A DNA stretch of 6,263 bases from an uncultured Clostridia bacterium (GTDB taxonomy: Bacteria; Bacillota; Clostridia; TANB77; CAG-508), in the NCBI GenBank assembly GCA_948505485.1, contig CAOPQH010000082.1, positions 1 through 6,263 on the forward strand, written 5' to 3'. The position numbers were made by a program, and so were the translations under genes. How positions within the stretch are numbered: position 1 is the first letter of the stretch; each line of letters opens with the position of its first letter. Under the pieces are notes generated by a model that did not search any database, was not told the origin of the DNA, and saw nothing but the letters and a program-made list of their open reading frames with translations. Positions 1-5,588 of the stretch are shown in pieces.

Positions 1-2
1 AT

Positions 3-656
3 ACATCAGGAGTAAGTAGTATAGATAAAGAAGAAATAATAAGAGAAAATTATATATCAAAATTGTCAGAAGATGAAAAAACAATACAATCTCAAATAGA
101 CGAATATCAAAGACAATTTCAAGAAGTAGAAAATGAAATAAAATTGTTAGCTGAAAATCAGATAAATCCTGAGTATATAGGTGGAGTAATGGCATGGCCA
201 ATTCCAGGATATACCAAAATTACTTCTAAGTATGGAATGAGAACACATCCAATAACAGGAGTTTATAAATTACATACAGGAGTTGATGTGGGAGCACCAC
301 TTGGAGCAAATTTTGTTGCAGCAAATGATGGAACAGTAACTAAAGCATCTTATAATGGAGCATATGGCAATATGGTTATTATAGATCATGGTGGAGGTAT
401 TTCAACATTATATGCACATGGATCACAAATTATGGTTGAAGTAGGACAACAAGTAAAAAAAGGTGATATAGTATTAAAAGTAGGATCAACAGGGTATTCA
501 ACAGGACCACATGCACATTTTGAAGTTAGAGTAGATGGCAAAGTAGTAGATCCTATGCCATATATAACATCAAAGGAAAATAATTTAGATAATTCAAAAC
601 AAGAAAATAATACAACAAATAATACAAACAATACAAATGAAACTATAATGCAATAA
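3..656 (+). CDS. M23 (LytM-type) murein endopeptidase, 5'-truncated by the window edge
   Basis: The reading frame is open to the left edge, so the true start lies outside the window. A TTG at 63 lies inside the frame, has no ribosome binding site and should not be taken as the start. Numbering from that TTG, residues 1-35 are the end of a charged coiled coil and about 50-167 form an M23 peptidase domain. The domain keeps the zinc ligands H71 and D75 (HxxxD) and H152, and the catalytic histidines H119 (LYAH) and H150 (HAH), so it should be an active peptidoglycan endopeptidase. After the domain comes an unusual Asn/Thr-rich tail of about 27 residues. The sequence around LSEDEK in the coiled coil matches the next gene, which indicates paralogy. 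The 59 bp gap to that gene holds no terminator, so the two are probably co-transcribed. The protein is presumably exported, but its signal peptide is not visible here. An EnvC/PcsB-like role in daughter-cell separation is inference. Confidence 0.93.
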   Translation, partial: TSGVSSIDKEEIIRENYISKLSEDEKTIQSQIDEYQRQFQEVENEIKLLAENQINPEYIGGVMAWPIPGYTKITSKYGMRTHPITGVYKLHTGVDVGAPLGANFVAANDGTVTKASYNGAYGNMVIIDHGGGISTLYAHGSQIMVEVGQQVKKGDIVLKVGSTGYSTGPHAHFEVRVDGKVVDPMPYITSKENNLDNSKQENNTTNNTNNTNETIMQ

Positions 657-715
657 ATGTATTTTAAAAATTTATGAAAAATATAAGGACATAAATACAT
701 GTCTGAGGAGGAAAA

Positions 716-1906
716 ATGAAAAAAATAATACACGAGATAATATCAGTAATTGTAATTTTAATATTTTTATTTCAAACAAGTATGGTGTTCGCTACAAGTA
801 CGACAGAATTAAATAGCGAAAAAGAAGAAAATAATAAAGAAATAAAACAACAGCAACAAGACTTAAAAAATGTACAAGCTACTAAATCTAAGACGGTAAC
901 AGAAATAGAGCAAATCTCTAATCAAATAAATACTTATGAAACAGAGATAGAAGAGTTAAATGGAAAAATAACAACATTATCTGGACAAATTAAAAAATCA
1001 GAAGAAGAAATAAAAAAAGCTAAAAAAGAATATGATGAGCAACAAGAATTATTAAATGAAAGATTAGTTACAATGTATGAAAATGGAGAAACTACATATC
1101 TAGATTTTGTTCTTTCTTCAGAGAGTTTAGCAGATGTATTATCTAACTACTTTTTAGTTTCCGAATTAGCTTCTTATGATACAGAATTGTTAGAAAAAAT
1201 CGAAGCTCAAAAAAATAAAATAGAGGAAGAAAAAAAGAAATTAGAGACAAGCCAAAATGAGTTGACTACAACAAAGTCAACTAAAAGTGCTAAACAAACT
1301 CAACTAAAATCTGCGAAAGCAAAGAAAAATGAATATGTTCAAGAGTTATCAGAAGATGAAAAAGAAATAGAAAAGAAAATAGAACAATTGCAACAAGACA
1401 ATAAAGCTATAGATGCTAAAATTAGAGTTGCACAGGCAGCAATAGAAAAAGCAAGAAAACAACGAAATTCATCTAATTCTTCTGGTTCATCATCAGGCGG
1501 TAAAAATCCAAGTGGATTTATAAGACCAGTTAAAGGATATTCTGTAACTACTGGAATGTACTATAGCAGTGGTAGATATCATGGAGCTGTAGATTTTAGT
1601 GGATCAGGAATAAGTGGAAAACCTGTATATGCTGTTGCAGATGGTTATGTAGTAACAACACAAGCATTAAGAACTAGTTATGGAAATTATGTTATAATTG
1701 CTCATTATAATGGATTATATACATTATATGCACATGGACAAGCAGGATCAATTTCAGTACACGCAGGCCAAACTGTAACGCAAGGACAGCAAATAATGAG
1801 AGTTGGCTCAACAGGAAATTCAACAGGACCACATTTACACTTTGAAGTTAGAAAAAGTCCAGGTACATATTCAAATAGAGTAAATCCAATGTCTTATTTA
1901 CCATAA
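716..1906 (+). CDS. Secreted coiled-coil murein hydrolase, PcsB/CwlO N-domain plus M23 peptidase
   Basis: A 396-residue peptidoglycan hydrolase, preceded by GAGGAGG at 705-711, four bases before the ATG. Residues 1-26 look like a Sec signal peptide: KK at the N-terminus, a hydrophobic stretch, and probable cleavage after VFA (26). Residues 30-250 are a long Glu/Lys/Gln-rich coiled coil. Its segment around 127-160 (YLDFVLSSESLADVLSNY) resembles the N-domain of PcsB/CwlO-type hydrolases. A Ser/Gly linker (251-262) joins it to a C-terminal M23 domain (about 268-394). H289, D293 and H375 are the zinc ligands; H340 (LYAH) and H373 (HLH) are the catalytic histidines. All are intact, unlike the degenerate LytM domains of true EnvC/NlpD activators, so an active DL-endopeptidase is expected. 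In known relatives the coiled coil docks on FtsX and restrains the enzyme until FtsEX signals. That link is inferred here, because ftsEX is not in the window. Confidence 0.95.
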   Translation: MKKIIHEIISVIVILIFLFQTSMVFATSTTELNSEKEENNKEIKQQQQDLKNVQATKSKTVTEIEQISNQINTYETEIEELNGKITTLSGQIKKSEEEIKKAKKEYDEQQELLNERLVTMYENGETTYLDFVLSSESLADVLSNYFLVSELASYDTELLEKIEAQKNKIEEEKKKLETSQNELTTTKSTKSAKQTQLKSAKAKKNEYVQELSEDEKEIEKKIEQLQQDNKAIDAKIRVAQAAIEKARKQRNSSNSSGSSSGGKNPSGFIRPVKGYSVTTGMYYSSGRYHGAVDFSGSGISGKPVYAVADGYVVTTQALRTSYGNYVIIAHYNGLYTLYAHGQAGSISVHAGQTVTQGQQIMRVGSTGNSTGPHLHFEVRKSPGTYSNRVNPMSYLP

Positions 1907-1926
1907 TTAAAATAAAGTTTAAATGA

Positions 1927-1965
1927 GGGCTTGATTAAAAATATTAATCAGCCCACTATTGTTAT
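1927..1965 (+). terminator. Putative terminator hairpin after the M23 gene pair
   Basis: GGGC (1927-1930) plus TGATTAA (1932-1938) pairs with TTAATCA (1944-1950) plus GCCC (1951-1954). This gives an 11-bp stem with a single bulged T and a 5-base loop. The tail after the stem (ACTATTGTTAT) is T-rich but broken, so intrinsic termination may be incomplete. The hairpin lies 20 bases after the M23 stop codon, in the 135-bp gap before the S41 protease gene. This placement supports a terminator over a chance palindrome. Confidence 0.6.
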
Positions 1966-2041
1966 AATAATAAATTAAATTTATTTACTTCTAAATTACA
2001 ATTTATGAAGTATATATAAATATAAGATTGGAGTTGAATTT

Positions 2042-3265
2042 ATGGAAAACGAAGAAAGAAAATTAGAAAAAGTATTTAAAGTAATAATGTTAGTAGTTTT
2101 AACTGCTTTCATAACATTCATGATTACTAGTATCGCTATGTATAAGTCATTTGGTGGAGATATGTCTTCTACTAATAGAGAAATAAAAATTGTAGACAAT
2201 AAAAAAGTTGATATAAATAGCAAATTATCTAAATACAAAACATTAATTGACAAATACTATCTTGGAGAAATAAATGAAGAAAAATTAGAAGAAGGAGCAA
2301 TAAAAGGGTATATTGAAGCATTAGATGATAAATATTCAGAATATGTATCTAAAGAAGATATGGAAGACTATAAGGCAGATATAATGGGTAATTTTGTAGG
2401 CATAGGAATTTATATGATTCAGAATGCTGAAAAAGATAGAATTGAAGTTTTATCACCAATTAAAAATAGCCCAGCAGAAAAAGCTGGAGTTTTGCCAGGA
2501 GACTTAATAATAAAAGTAAATGGAGAAGAATATAAATCAGAAGATATGACAGTTGCTTCTGCTAAAATAAAAGGAGAAGAAGGATCAAAAGTAAATTTAG
2601 AAATATTAAGAGGTACAGAAACATTACATTTTGAAATAGAAAGGTCAACAATAAATACTAACCCAGTAACTTCAGAAGTTTTAGAAAATAATACAGGATA
2701 TATAGAATTAACAAGTTTTGGAGAAAATACTGCAACAGATTTTAAAGCAAAATATGAAGAATTAAGATCTAAAAATATTAAATCATTAGTAATAGACTTA
2801 AGAAATAATGGAGGAGGACTTGTTGAAGAGGCTACAAAAATAATAGATTATATTGTAGATAAAGATTCTATAGAATTAATTACAGTAGATAAAAACAACA
2901 AAGAAGATATTACAAAAGCAAAAGAGAATCCTATAATAGATGTACCAATAGTAGTTTTAGTAAATAAAAATACAGCAAGTGCTTCAGAAATACTTGCAGG
3001 TGCATTAAAAGATTTAGGAAAAGCAAAAATAGTTGGAACAACAACATATGGAAAAGGTGTTATACAAGAGTTTTTGACATTGGATGATGGTAGTGGATTA
3101 AAAATAACAACTGAAGAATATTTTACACCAAATAAGACAAAAATTAATAAAGTAGGTATTGAGCCAGACGAAAAAGTTGAATTACCAGAAACTGAAAAAA
3201 ATAAATTTATTATTGAAAAAAGTAAAGATACACAATTACAAAAAGCATTACAATTATTAAAATAG
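2042..3265 (+). CDS. Membrane-anchored S41 C-terminal processing peptidase with PDZ domain
   Basis: A 407-residue CtpA/CtpB-type serine protease that cleaves extracytoplasmic proteins near their C-termini. The start is supported by GGAG at 2030-2033, eight bases upstream. Residues about 11-34 form one transmembrane helix that anchors the enzyme with its catalytic part outside. Residues about 60-115 are the usual helical N-terminal segment. Residues 116-200 are a PDZ domain with the pattern GVLPGDLIIKVNG, and about 205-380 the S41 protease core. The catalytic residues can be placed from the spacing in B. subtilis CtpB: S313 (in TASASEI), K338 (in YGKG) and Q342. All are present, so the enzyme should be active. 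S41 proteases commonly sit next to ftsEX and coiled-coil hydrolases in Firmicutes, so a role in processing division or cell-wall proteins is reasonable inference. Its stop codon overlaps the ribosome binding site of pgsA. Confidence 0.95.
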   Translation: MENEERKLEKVFKVIMLVVLTAFITFMITSIAMYKSFGGDMSSTNREIKIVDNKKVDINSKLSKYKTLIDKYYLGEINEEKLEEGAIKGYIEALDDKYSEYVSKEDMEDYKADIMGNFVGIGIYMIQNAEKDRIEVLSPIKNSPAEKAGVLPGDLIIKVNGEEYKSEDMTVASAKIKGEEGSKVNLEILRGTETLHFEIERSTINTNPVTSEVLENNTGYIELTSFGENTATDFKAKYEELRSKNIKSLVIDLRNNGGGLVEEATKIIDYIVDKDSIELITVDKNNKEDITKAKENPIIDVPIVVLVNKNTASASEILAGALKDLGKAKIVGTTTYGKGVIQEFLTLDDGSGLKITTEEYFTPNKTKINKVGIEPDEKVELPETEKNKFIIEKSKDTQLQKALQLLK

Positions 3266-3274
3266 GGGGATAAT

Positions 3275-3868
3275 ATGAATTTAGCTAATAAATTAACTAT
3301 ATTTAGAATTATATTAGTTCCAATAATAATATTAATAACATTCTTTAAAATAGATGGAGATTGGCAAGGAATACAATATCAATTGATACTTATAGATTTG
3401 GTTTTTATAATAGCATCAATTACAGATAAATTAGATGGATATATTGCAAGAAGTAGAAATCAAATTACAACATTTGGAAAATTCTTAGACCCACTAGCTG
3501 ACAAAATATTAGTTTTAACAGCAATGATAGTTTTAGTTGAAATGAATAGATTACCAGGATGGATACCAGTAATAGTATTAACAAGAGAATTTATAGTATC
3601 AGGATACAGACTGATTGCTGTAGAAAAAGGAGGAAAAGTTATAGCAGCATCGAAATGGGGAAAATTAAAAACAGTTACTCAGATGTTTGCAATTATATTA
3701 GCTTTTATAGATATAAATAGTTTTGCTAAGTGCTTTTCGGGTGAACTTATAGGATTTTGGTTTATATTTAATTTTATATCAACTATTTTAATGATAATAT
3801 CAGTTATAGCAACGGTATTTTCAGGTATTGATTATATTAAAGACGGAAAACAATTATTTAAAGATTAA
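3275..3868 (+). CDS. pgsA: CDP-diacylglycerol--glycerol-3-phosphate 3-phosphatidyltransferase
   Basis: A 197-residue integral membrane enzyme. It condenses CDP-diacylglycerol with glycerol-3-phosphate to phosphatidylglycerophosphate, the committed step towards phosphatidylglycerol and cardiolipin. The complete CDP-alcohol phosphatidyltransferase signature is visible: D51, D54, G55, A58, R59, G68, D72 and D76, with the expected spacing. It is surrounded by several hydrophobic helices (about 7-24, 36-50, 77-90, 96-114, 133-148, 158-183). The opening NLANKLTIFRI and length fit bacterial PgsA, so cardiolipin or phosphatidylserine synthase is less likely. It starts 9 bases after the S41 protease stop, and its purine-rich ribosome binding site (AGGGGGA, 3264-3270) overlaps that stop codon. 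It is therefore probably co-transcribed and possibly translationally coupled with the protease. In many clostridia pgsA instead sits near rimO, cinA and recA, so this neighbourhood is somewhat unusual. I see no terminator after it. Confidence 0.95.
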   Translation: MNLANKLTIFRIILVPIIILITFFKIDGDWQGIQYQLILIDLVFIIASITDKLDGYIARSRNQITTFGKFLDPLADKILVLTAMIVLVEMNRLPGWIPVIVLTREFIVSGYRLIAVEKGGKVIAASKWGKLKTVTQMFAIILAFIDINSFAKCFSGELIGFWFIFNFISTILMIISVIATVFSGIDYIKDGKQLFKD

Positions 3869-3873
3869 AAGAC

Positions 3874-3902
3874 TTGACAAAATATAAATTCTGCTTTAAT
3901 AT
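3874..3902 (+). promoter_or_regulatory. Sigma-A promoter of greA
   Basis: A perfect -35 box TTGACA (3874-3879) is followed by exactly 17 bases and a -10 box TAATAT (3897-3902). It begins 6 bases after the pgsA stop. The predicted transcript start is near 3909, about 30 bases upstream of the greA ATG at 3941. The boxes and flanking bases are nearly identical to the promoter before the yqeG-like gene. Confidence 0.8.
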
Positions 3903-3927
3903 ATAAAACAATAATACAAAAAATGAG

Positions 3928-3932
3928 AGGAG
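3928..3932 (+). promoter_or_regulatory. Ribosome binding site that fixes the greA start
   Basis: AGGAG, within GAGAGGAG (3925-3932), lies 8 bases before the ATG at 3941. An in-frame ATG at 3923 lies just upstream of, and partly overlaps, this Shine-Dalgarno and has no site of its own. It would add six non-conserved residues, so 3941 is the supported start. Confidence 0.85.
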
Positions 3933-3940
3933 ACAATAAA

Positions 3941-4417
3941 ATGGAAGAGAAAGAAGTTTTATTAACACAAGAAGGATATAATAAATTAGAAAAGGATTTA
4001 GAATATCTAAAAACAGAAAAAAGAGCAGAAATTGCAGAAAGAATAAAAATAGCATTAGGATTTGGAGACTTATCAGAGAATTCTGAATATGATGAAGCAA
4101 AAACAGCTCAATCAGAAAATGAGGTTAAAATATCAGAATTGGAAAATAAATTAAGATATGCAAAAATAATAGATGAATCAGAAATAGATACAAAAACAGT
4201 TCAAGTAGGAAATGTTGTAAAAGTTTTAGATATGGAATTTAATGAAGAGATAGAATATACAATAGTAGGCTCTACAGAGGTAAGTTTAACAGAAAATAAA
4301 ATATCTAATGAGTCACCTTTAGGTTCTGCATTATTAGGAGCTAAGAAGAATGCTGTTGTAGAGGTTAATGCTCCAGATGGGGCAATACAGTATAAAATAT
4401 TGTCTATAAAAAAATAA
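3941..4417 (+). CDS. greA: Transcription elongation factor GreA
   Basis: A 158-residue protein, the usual GreA length. It enters the RNA polymerase secondary channel and stimulates cleavage of backtracked transcripts, which rescues stalled complexes. Residues 1-75 form the N-terminal coiled coil. Its tip has the conserved GDLSENSEY pattern, with acidic D43 and E46 in the places of the E. coli residues that coordinate the catalytic magnesium. Residues about 82-158 are the FKBP-like C-terminal domain, with the family motif ISNESPLG followed by ALLGAKK. I chose the ATG at 3941 over the in-frame ATG at 3923 because of the ribosome binding site position and the normal family length. The gene has its own promoter and a strong terminator, so it is probably a single-gene unit. 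In many Firmicutes lysS follows greA, but here it does not. Confidence 0.96.
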   Translation: MEEKEVLLTQEGYNKLEKDLEYLKTEKRAEIAERIKIALGFGDLSENSEYDEAKTAQSENEVKISELENKLRYAKIIDESEIDTKTVQVGNVVKVLDMEFNEEIEYTIVGSTEVSLTENKISNESPLGSALLGAKKNAVVEVNAPDGAIQYKILSIKK

Positions 4418-4460
4418 AAAAGGTTCAGTATATTAATTTATACTGAATTCTTTATTTTGT
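4411..4460. terminator. Bidirectional intrinsic terminator between convergent greA and deoD
   Basis: TTCAGTATA (4424-4432) pairs perfectly with TATACTGAA (4439-4447) around a 6-base loop. On the plus strand the stem is followed by a T-rich tail (TTCTTTATTTT), suited to ending greA. On the minus strand it is followed by CC and then a long T-rich run, the complement of 4411-4421, suited to ending deoD read-through. The A-tract begins within the greA stop region. Confidence 0.85.
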
Positions 4461-4537
4461 AGCCACCAATTTTTAACAAAATACCAAGAAAGGGTTATAA
4501 AAATAACTATAACGATAAATTAGAATAGTAGAGAAAT

Positions 4538-4564
4538 GTAGGGGCGATTAGCAATCGCCCGTAC
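4538..4564. repeat. Compact GC-rich palindrome
   Basis: GGGCGATT (4542-4549) pairs perfectly with AATCGCCC (4553-4560) across a 3-base AGC loop. Outside a single G/G mismatch the stem continues with GTA (4538-4540) and TAC (4562-4564). The result is an 11-bp imperfect stem in otherwise AT-rich DNA. No T-tract follows on either strand, so it is not a standard terminator. The form resembles the short dispersed palindromes (REP-like) found between genes in many bacteria; whether it recurs in this genome cannot be seen here. Confidence 0.7.
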
Positions 4565-4601
4565 TCCAATGATTTTACTATTTTATAGCCGTCAAGCTAC
4601 C

Positions 4602-4655
4602 TGTCGATAGGGTGTTTTCTTTTTCGGCAGGCTCAAAAGAAAAACACTATCGACA
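4602..4655. repeat. Long imperfect inverted repeat (hairpin)
   Basis: TGTCGATAG (4602-4610) is the exact reverse complement of CTATCGACA (4647-4655). The pairing continues inward between 4613-4623 (TGTTTTCTTTT) and 4635-4646 (AAAAGAAAAACA), with a GG bulge (4611-4612) and one extra A on the right arm. This makes about 20 paired bases around an 11-base loop (4624-4634). The right arm is also the beginning of the first tandem unit, so the left arm is an inverted copy of the same element. No T-tract follows the stem on either strand. Confidence 0.75.
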
Positions 4656-4756
4656 CGCGTGACTACTCTATAGTTTTAAAAAACGCTATCACCACGCATG
4701 GCTACTCTACGATATAAATAATACTATTGGAACGTGTGGTTATTATAGTTTTAAAG
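4644..4756 (+). repeat. Degenerate 38-39 bp tandem repeat, three units, running into the deoD 3' end
   Basis: Units start near 4644, 4683 and 4721. Units 1 and 2 share the skeleton AC-CTATC...ACGC-TG-CTACTCTA, with roughly 27 of 37 positions identical by eye. Unit 3 is more diverged: it shares the ACTAT start, the ACGTGTGGTTAT core, and an end (TATAGTTTTAAA) like that of unit 1. Unit 3 covers the deoD stop codon and its last codons, so the repeat has contributed to, or been fixed against, the gene's 3' end. Confidence 0.6.
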
Positions 4757-5465
4757 TTGCTTCTAAAGCTATTTTTATCATATTGTTTAATCCTTTTTCT
4801 CTTTCTTCTGTAGTTGCAATTTTATCTATAAATCTAGAGTCAACAACACTCATTAAACAAGCAGCATTTTTGTTTAGCATATTTGCAACATAAAATAGTG
4901 CAAATGCTTCCATTTCAGCGCCAACTATATTAAGTTCTTTGGGCAGTCTTTCTAAAAACTGATTAACATCTGTCATATAAACATCGAATGCATCACTACA
5001 AACGGTAGATCCATTTACTAAATTTATTTCAAGCTTATTTGCAGTTTCTGATATAATTTTATTAAGATTTTTATTTGATTTAGCGTAATGACAATCATCA
5101 TTGTTTAAGGTAAGAGCAAAATTTCCTTCTGAATATGCTCCTTCTGAAAGTATAATGTCAAATAAATTTAAGTTTGATTTGTATCCTCCACATGATCCAA
5201 TTCTAATAATATTTTCAACATCATAAAATTTATATAATTCATATGAATAAATTCCCATACTTGGCATTCCCATTCCAGAAGCCATAATTGTTATTTTTTT
5301 ATTTTTGTAAAATCCTGTATATGCTAGCATACCTCTTACATCATTAACTAAAGTATAGTTTTCTAAAAAATTTTCTGCTATATATTTAGCTCTAAGTGGA
5401 TCTCCTGGCATTATTACAGTTTTAGCAATATCCTCTTTTTTTGCATTATTATGTGGTGTAGACAT
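4743..5465 (-). CDS. deoD: Purine nucleoside phosphorylase, DeoD type
   Basis: A 240-residue enzyme of the hexameric DeoD family. It splits purine (deoxy)nucleosides with phosphate into base and (deoxy)ribose-1-phosphate, a cytoplasmic salvage step. The start is well supported: GGAGG on the minus strand (complement of 5473-5477) lies 7 bases before the ATG at 5465. The N-terminus STPHNNAK and MPGDPLRAKYIAE are typical. By alignment to E. coli DeoD from memory, H5, G21, R25, R44, R88 and S91 correspond to ribose- and phosphate-binding residues. E184, M185 and E186 match the nucleoside-binding EME motif, D209 the catalytic Asp204 and R222 the Arg217. The Ser before the catalytic Asp (VSD) is Val here (VVD, V208). 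Nucleoside specificity may therefore differ slightly, though the overall family call is firm. The gene is convergent with greA and divergent from dtd. I could not pick out a convincing promoter in the 123-bp region it shares with dtd. Confidence 0.95.
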   Translation of the reverse strand: MSTPHNNAKKEDIAKTVIMPGDPLRAKYIAENFLENYTLVNDVRGMLAYTGFYKNKKITIMASGMGMPSMGIYSYELYKFYDVENIIRIGSCGGYKSNLNLFDIILSEGAYSEGNFALTLNNDDCHYAKSNKNLNKIISETANKLEINLVNGSTVCSDAFDVYMTDVNQFLERLPKELNIVGAEMEAFALFYVANMLNKNAACLMSVVDSRFIDKIATTEEREKGLNNMIKIALEATLKL

Positions 5466-5542
5466 ATTAATTCCTCCTTTGTTTATATTATGGATTTTAT
5501 CAATAAATTTTATAAATGTCTATAATAATTACATTGTTTTTA

Positions 5543-5571
5543 TTGAAAAATTAATATATGTTATATATAAT
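5543..5571 (+). promoter_or_regulatory. Sigma-A promoter of dtd with a very short leader
   Basis: TTGAAA (5543-5548), a 17-base spacer and a perfect TATAAT (5566-5571) match the consensus at 11 of 12 positions. Transcription should start near 5577-5579, exactly where the ribosome binding site GAGGTGA (5578-5584) begins, leaving a leader of about ten bases before the ATG at 5589. A second TATAAT abuts it at 5572-5577 but would leave almost no leader. A weaker upstream pair, TTGTTT (5534-5539) and TATGTT (5557-5562), is an alternative. Confidence 0.7.
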
Positions 5572-5588
5572 TATAATGAGGTGAAGTT

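Larger units (their letters stand above)
4453..4742. other. Non-coding repeat island between greA and deoD
   Basis: This stretch has no credible gene on either strand; the few ATG codons run into stops within a few codons. It is visibly richer in G and C than the flanks and consists largely of inverted and direct repeats, listed separately. An additional direct repeat lies at 4453-4469 and 4579-4595. Its 17-base cores agree at 14 positions around TAGCC, and their reverse complements resemble the core of the tandem units further right (GTGGCTA-like). The pattern suggests a decayed dispersed intergenic element or a small non-autonomous element, but I recognise no named family and no clear terminal inverted repeats or target-site duplication. 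Confidence 0.6.

Noticed and set aside
63..65. TTG as the start of the first M23 protein
   Set aside because: The frame is open to the window edge, the TTG is inside a coiled coil, and neither a ribosome binding site nor a signal peptide follows.
657..700. Inverted repeat ATGTATTT...AAATACAT between the two M23 genes as a terminator or operator
   Set aside because: The arms are 8 bases of nearly pure A/T with a 28-base loop and no T-tract; chance is likely in this composition.
386..733. Minus-strand open frame opposite the first M23 gene
   Set aside because: It lies entirely over conserved M23 codons and the adjacent gap. The product is a Phe/Cys/Ser-rich sequence typical of antisense to AT-rich genes, with no ribosome binding site.
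1963..1968. TATAAT as the -10 box of an S41 protease promoter
   Set aside because: No acceptable -35 box lies 16-18 bases upstream, and it overlaps the tail of the putative terminator.
1996..2253. Minus-strand open frame opposite the S41 protease 5' end
   Set aside because: It is the antisense of the transmembrane segment of a well-supported gene and matches no recognisable family.
3923..3940. Upstream ATG as the greA start
   Set aside because: The ATG immediately precedes and overlaps the Shine-Dalgarno itself and would add six residues absent from the normal GreA length; 3941 fits better.
3858..4100. Minus-strand open frame opposite greA
   Set aside because: A Leu/Phe-rich shadow of the GreA coiled coil; it also covers the greA promoter, and I recognise nothing in it.
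4461..4742. tRNA or other standard RNA gene in the GC-richer gap
   Set aside because: No cloverleaf, T-loop GTTC pattern or known riboswitch core could be made out; the structure is explained by repeats.
4644..4756. CRISPR array
   Set aside because: The units are contiguous, diverged and lack spacers; no cas gene is nearby.
5466..5588. Purine riboswitch controlling deoD
   Set aside because: The leader is too short, AT-rich throughout and lacks paired GC-rich arms; deoD also lacks a visible long 5' UTR structure.
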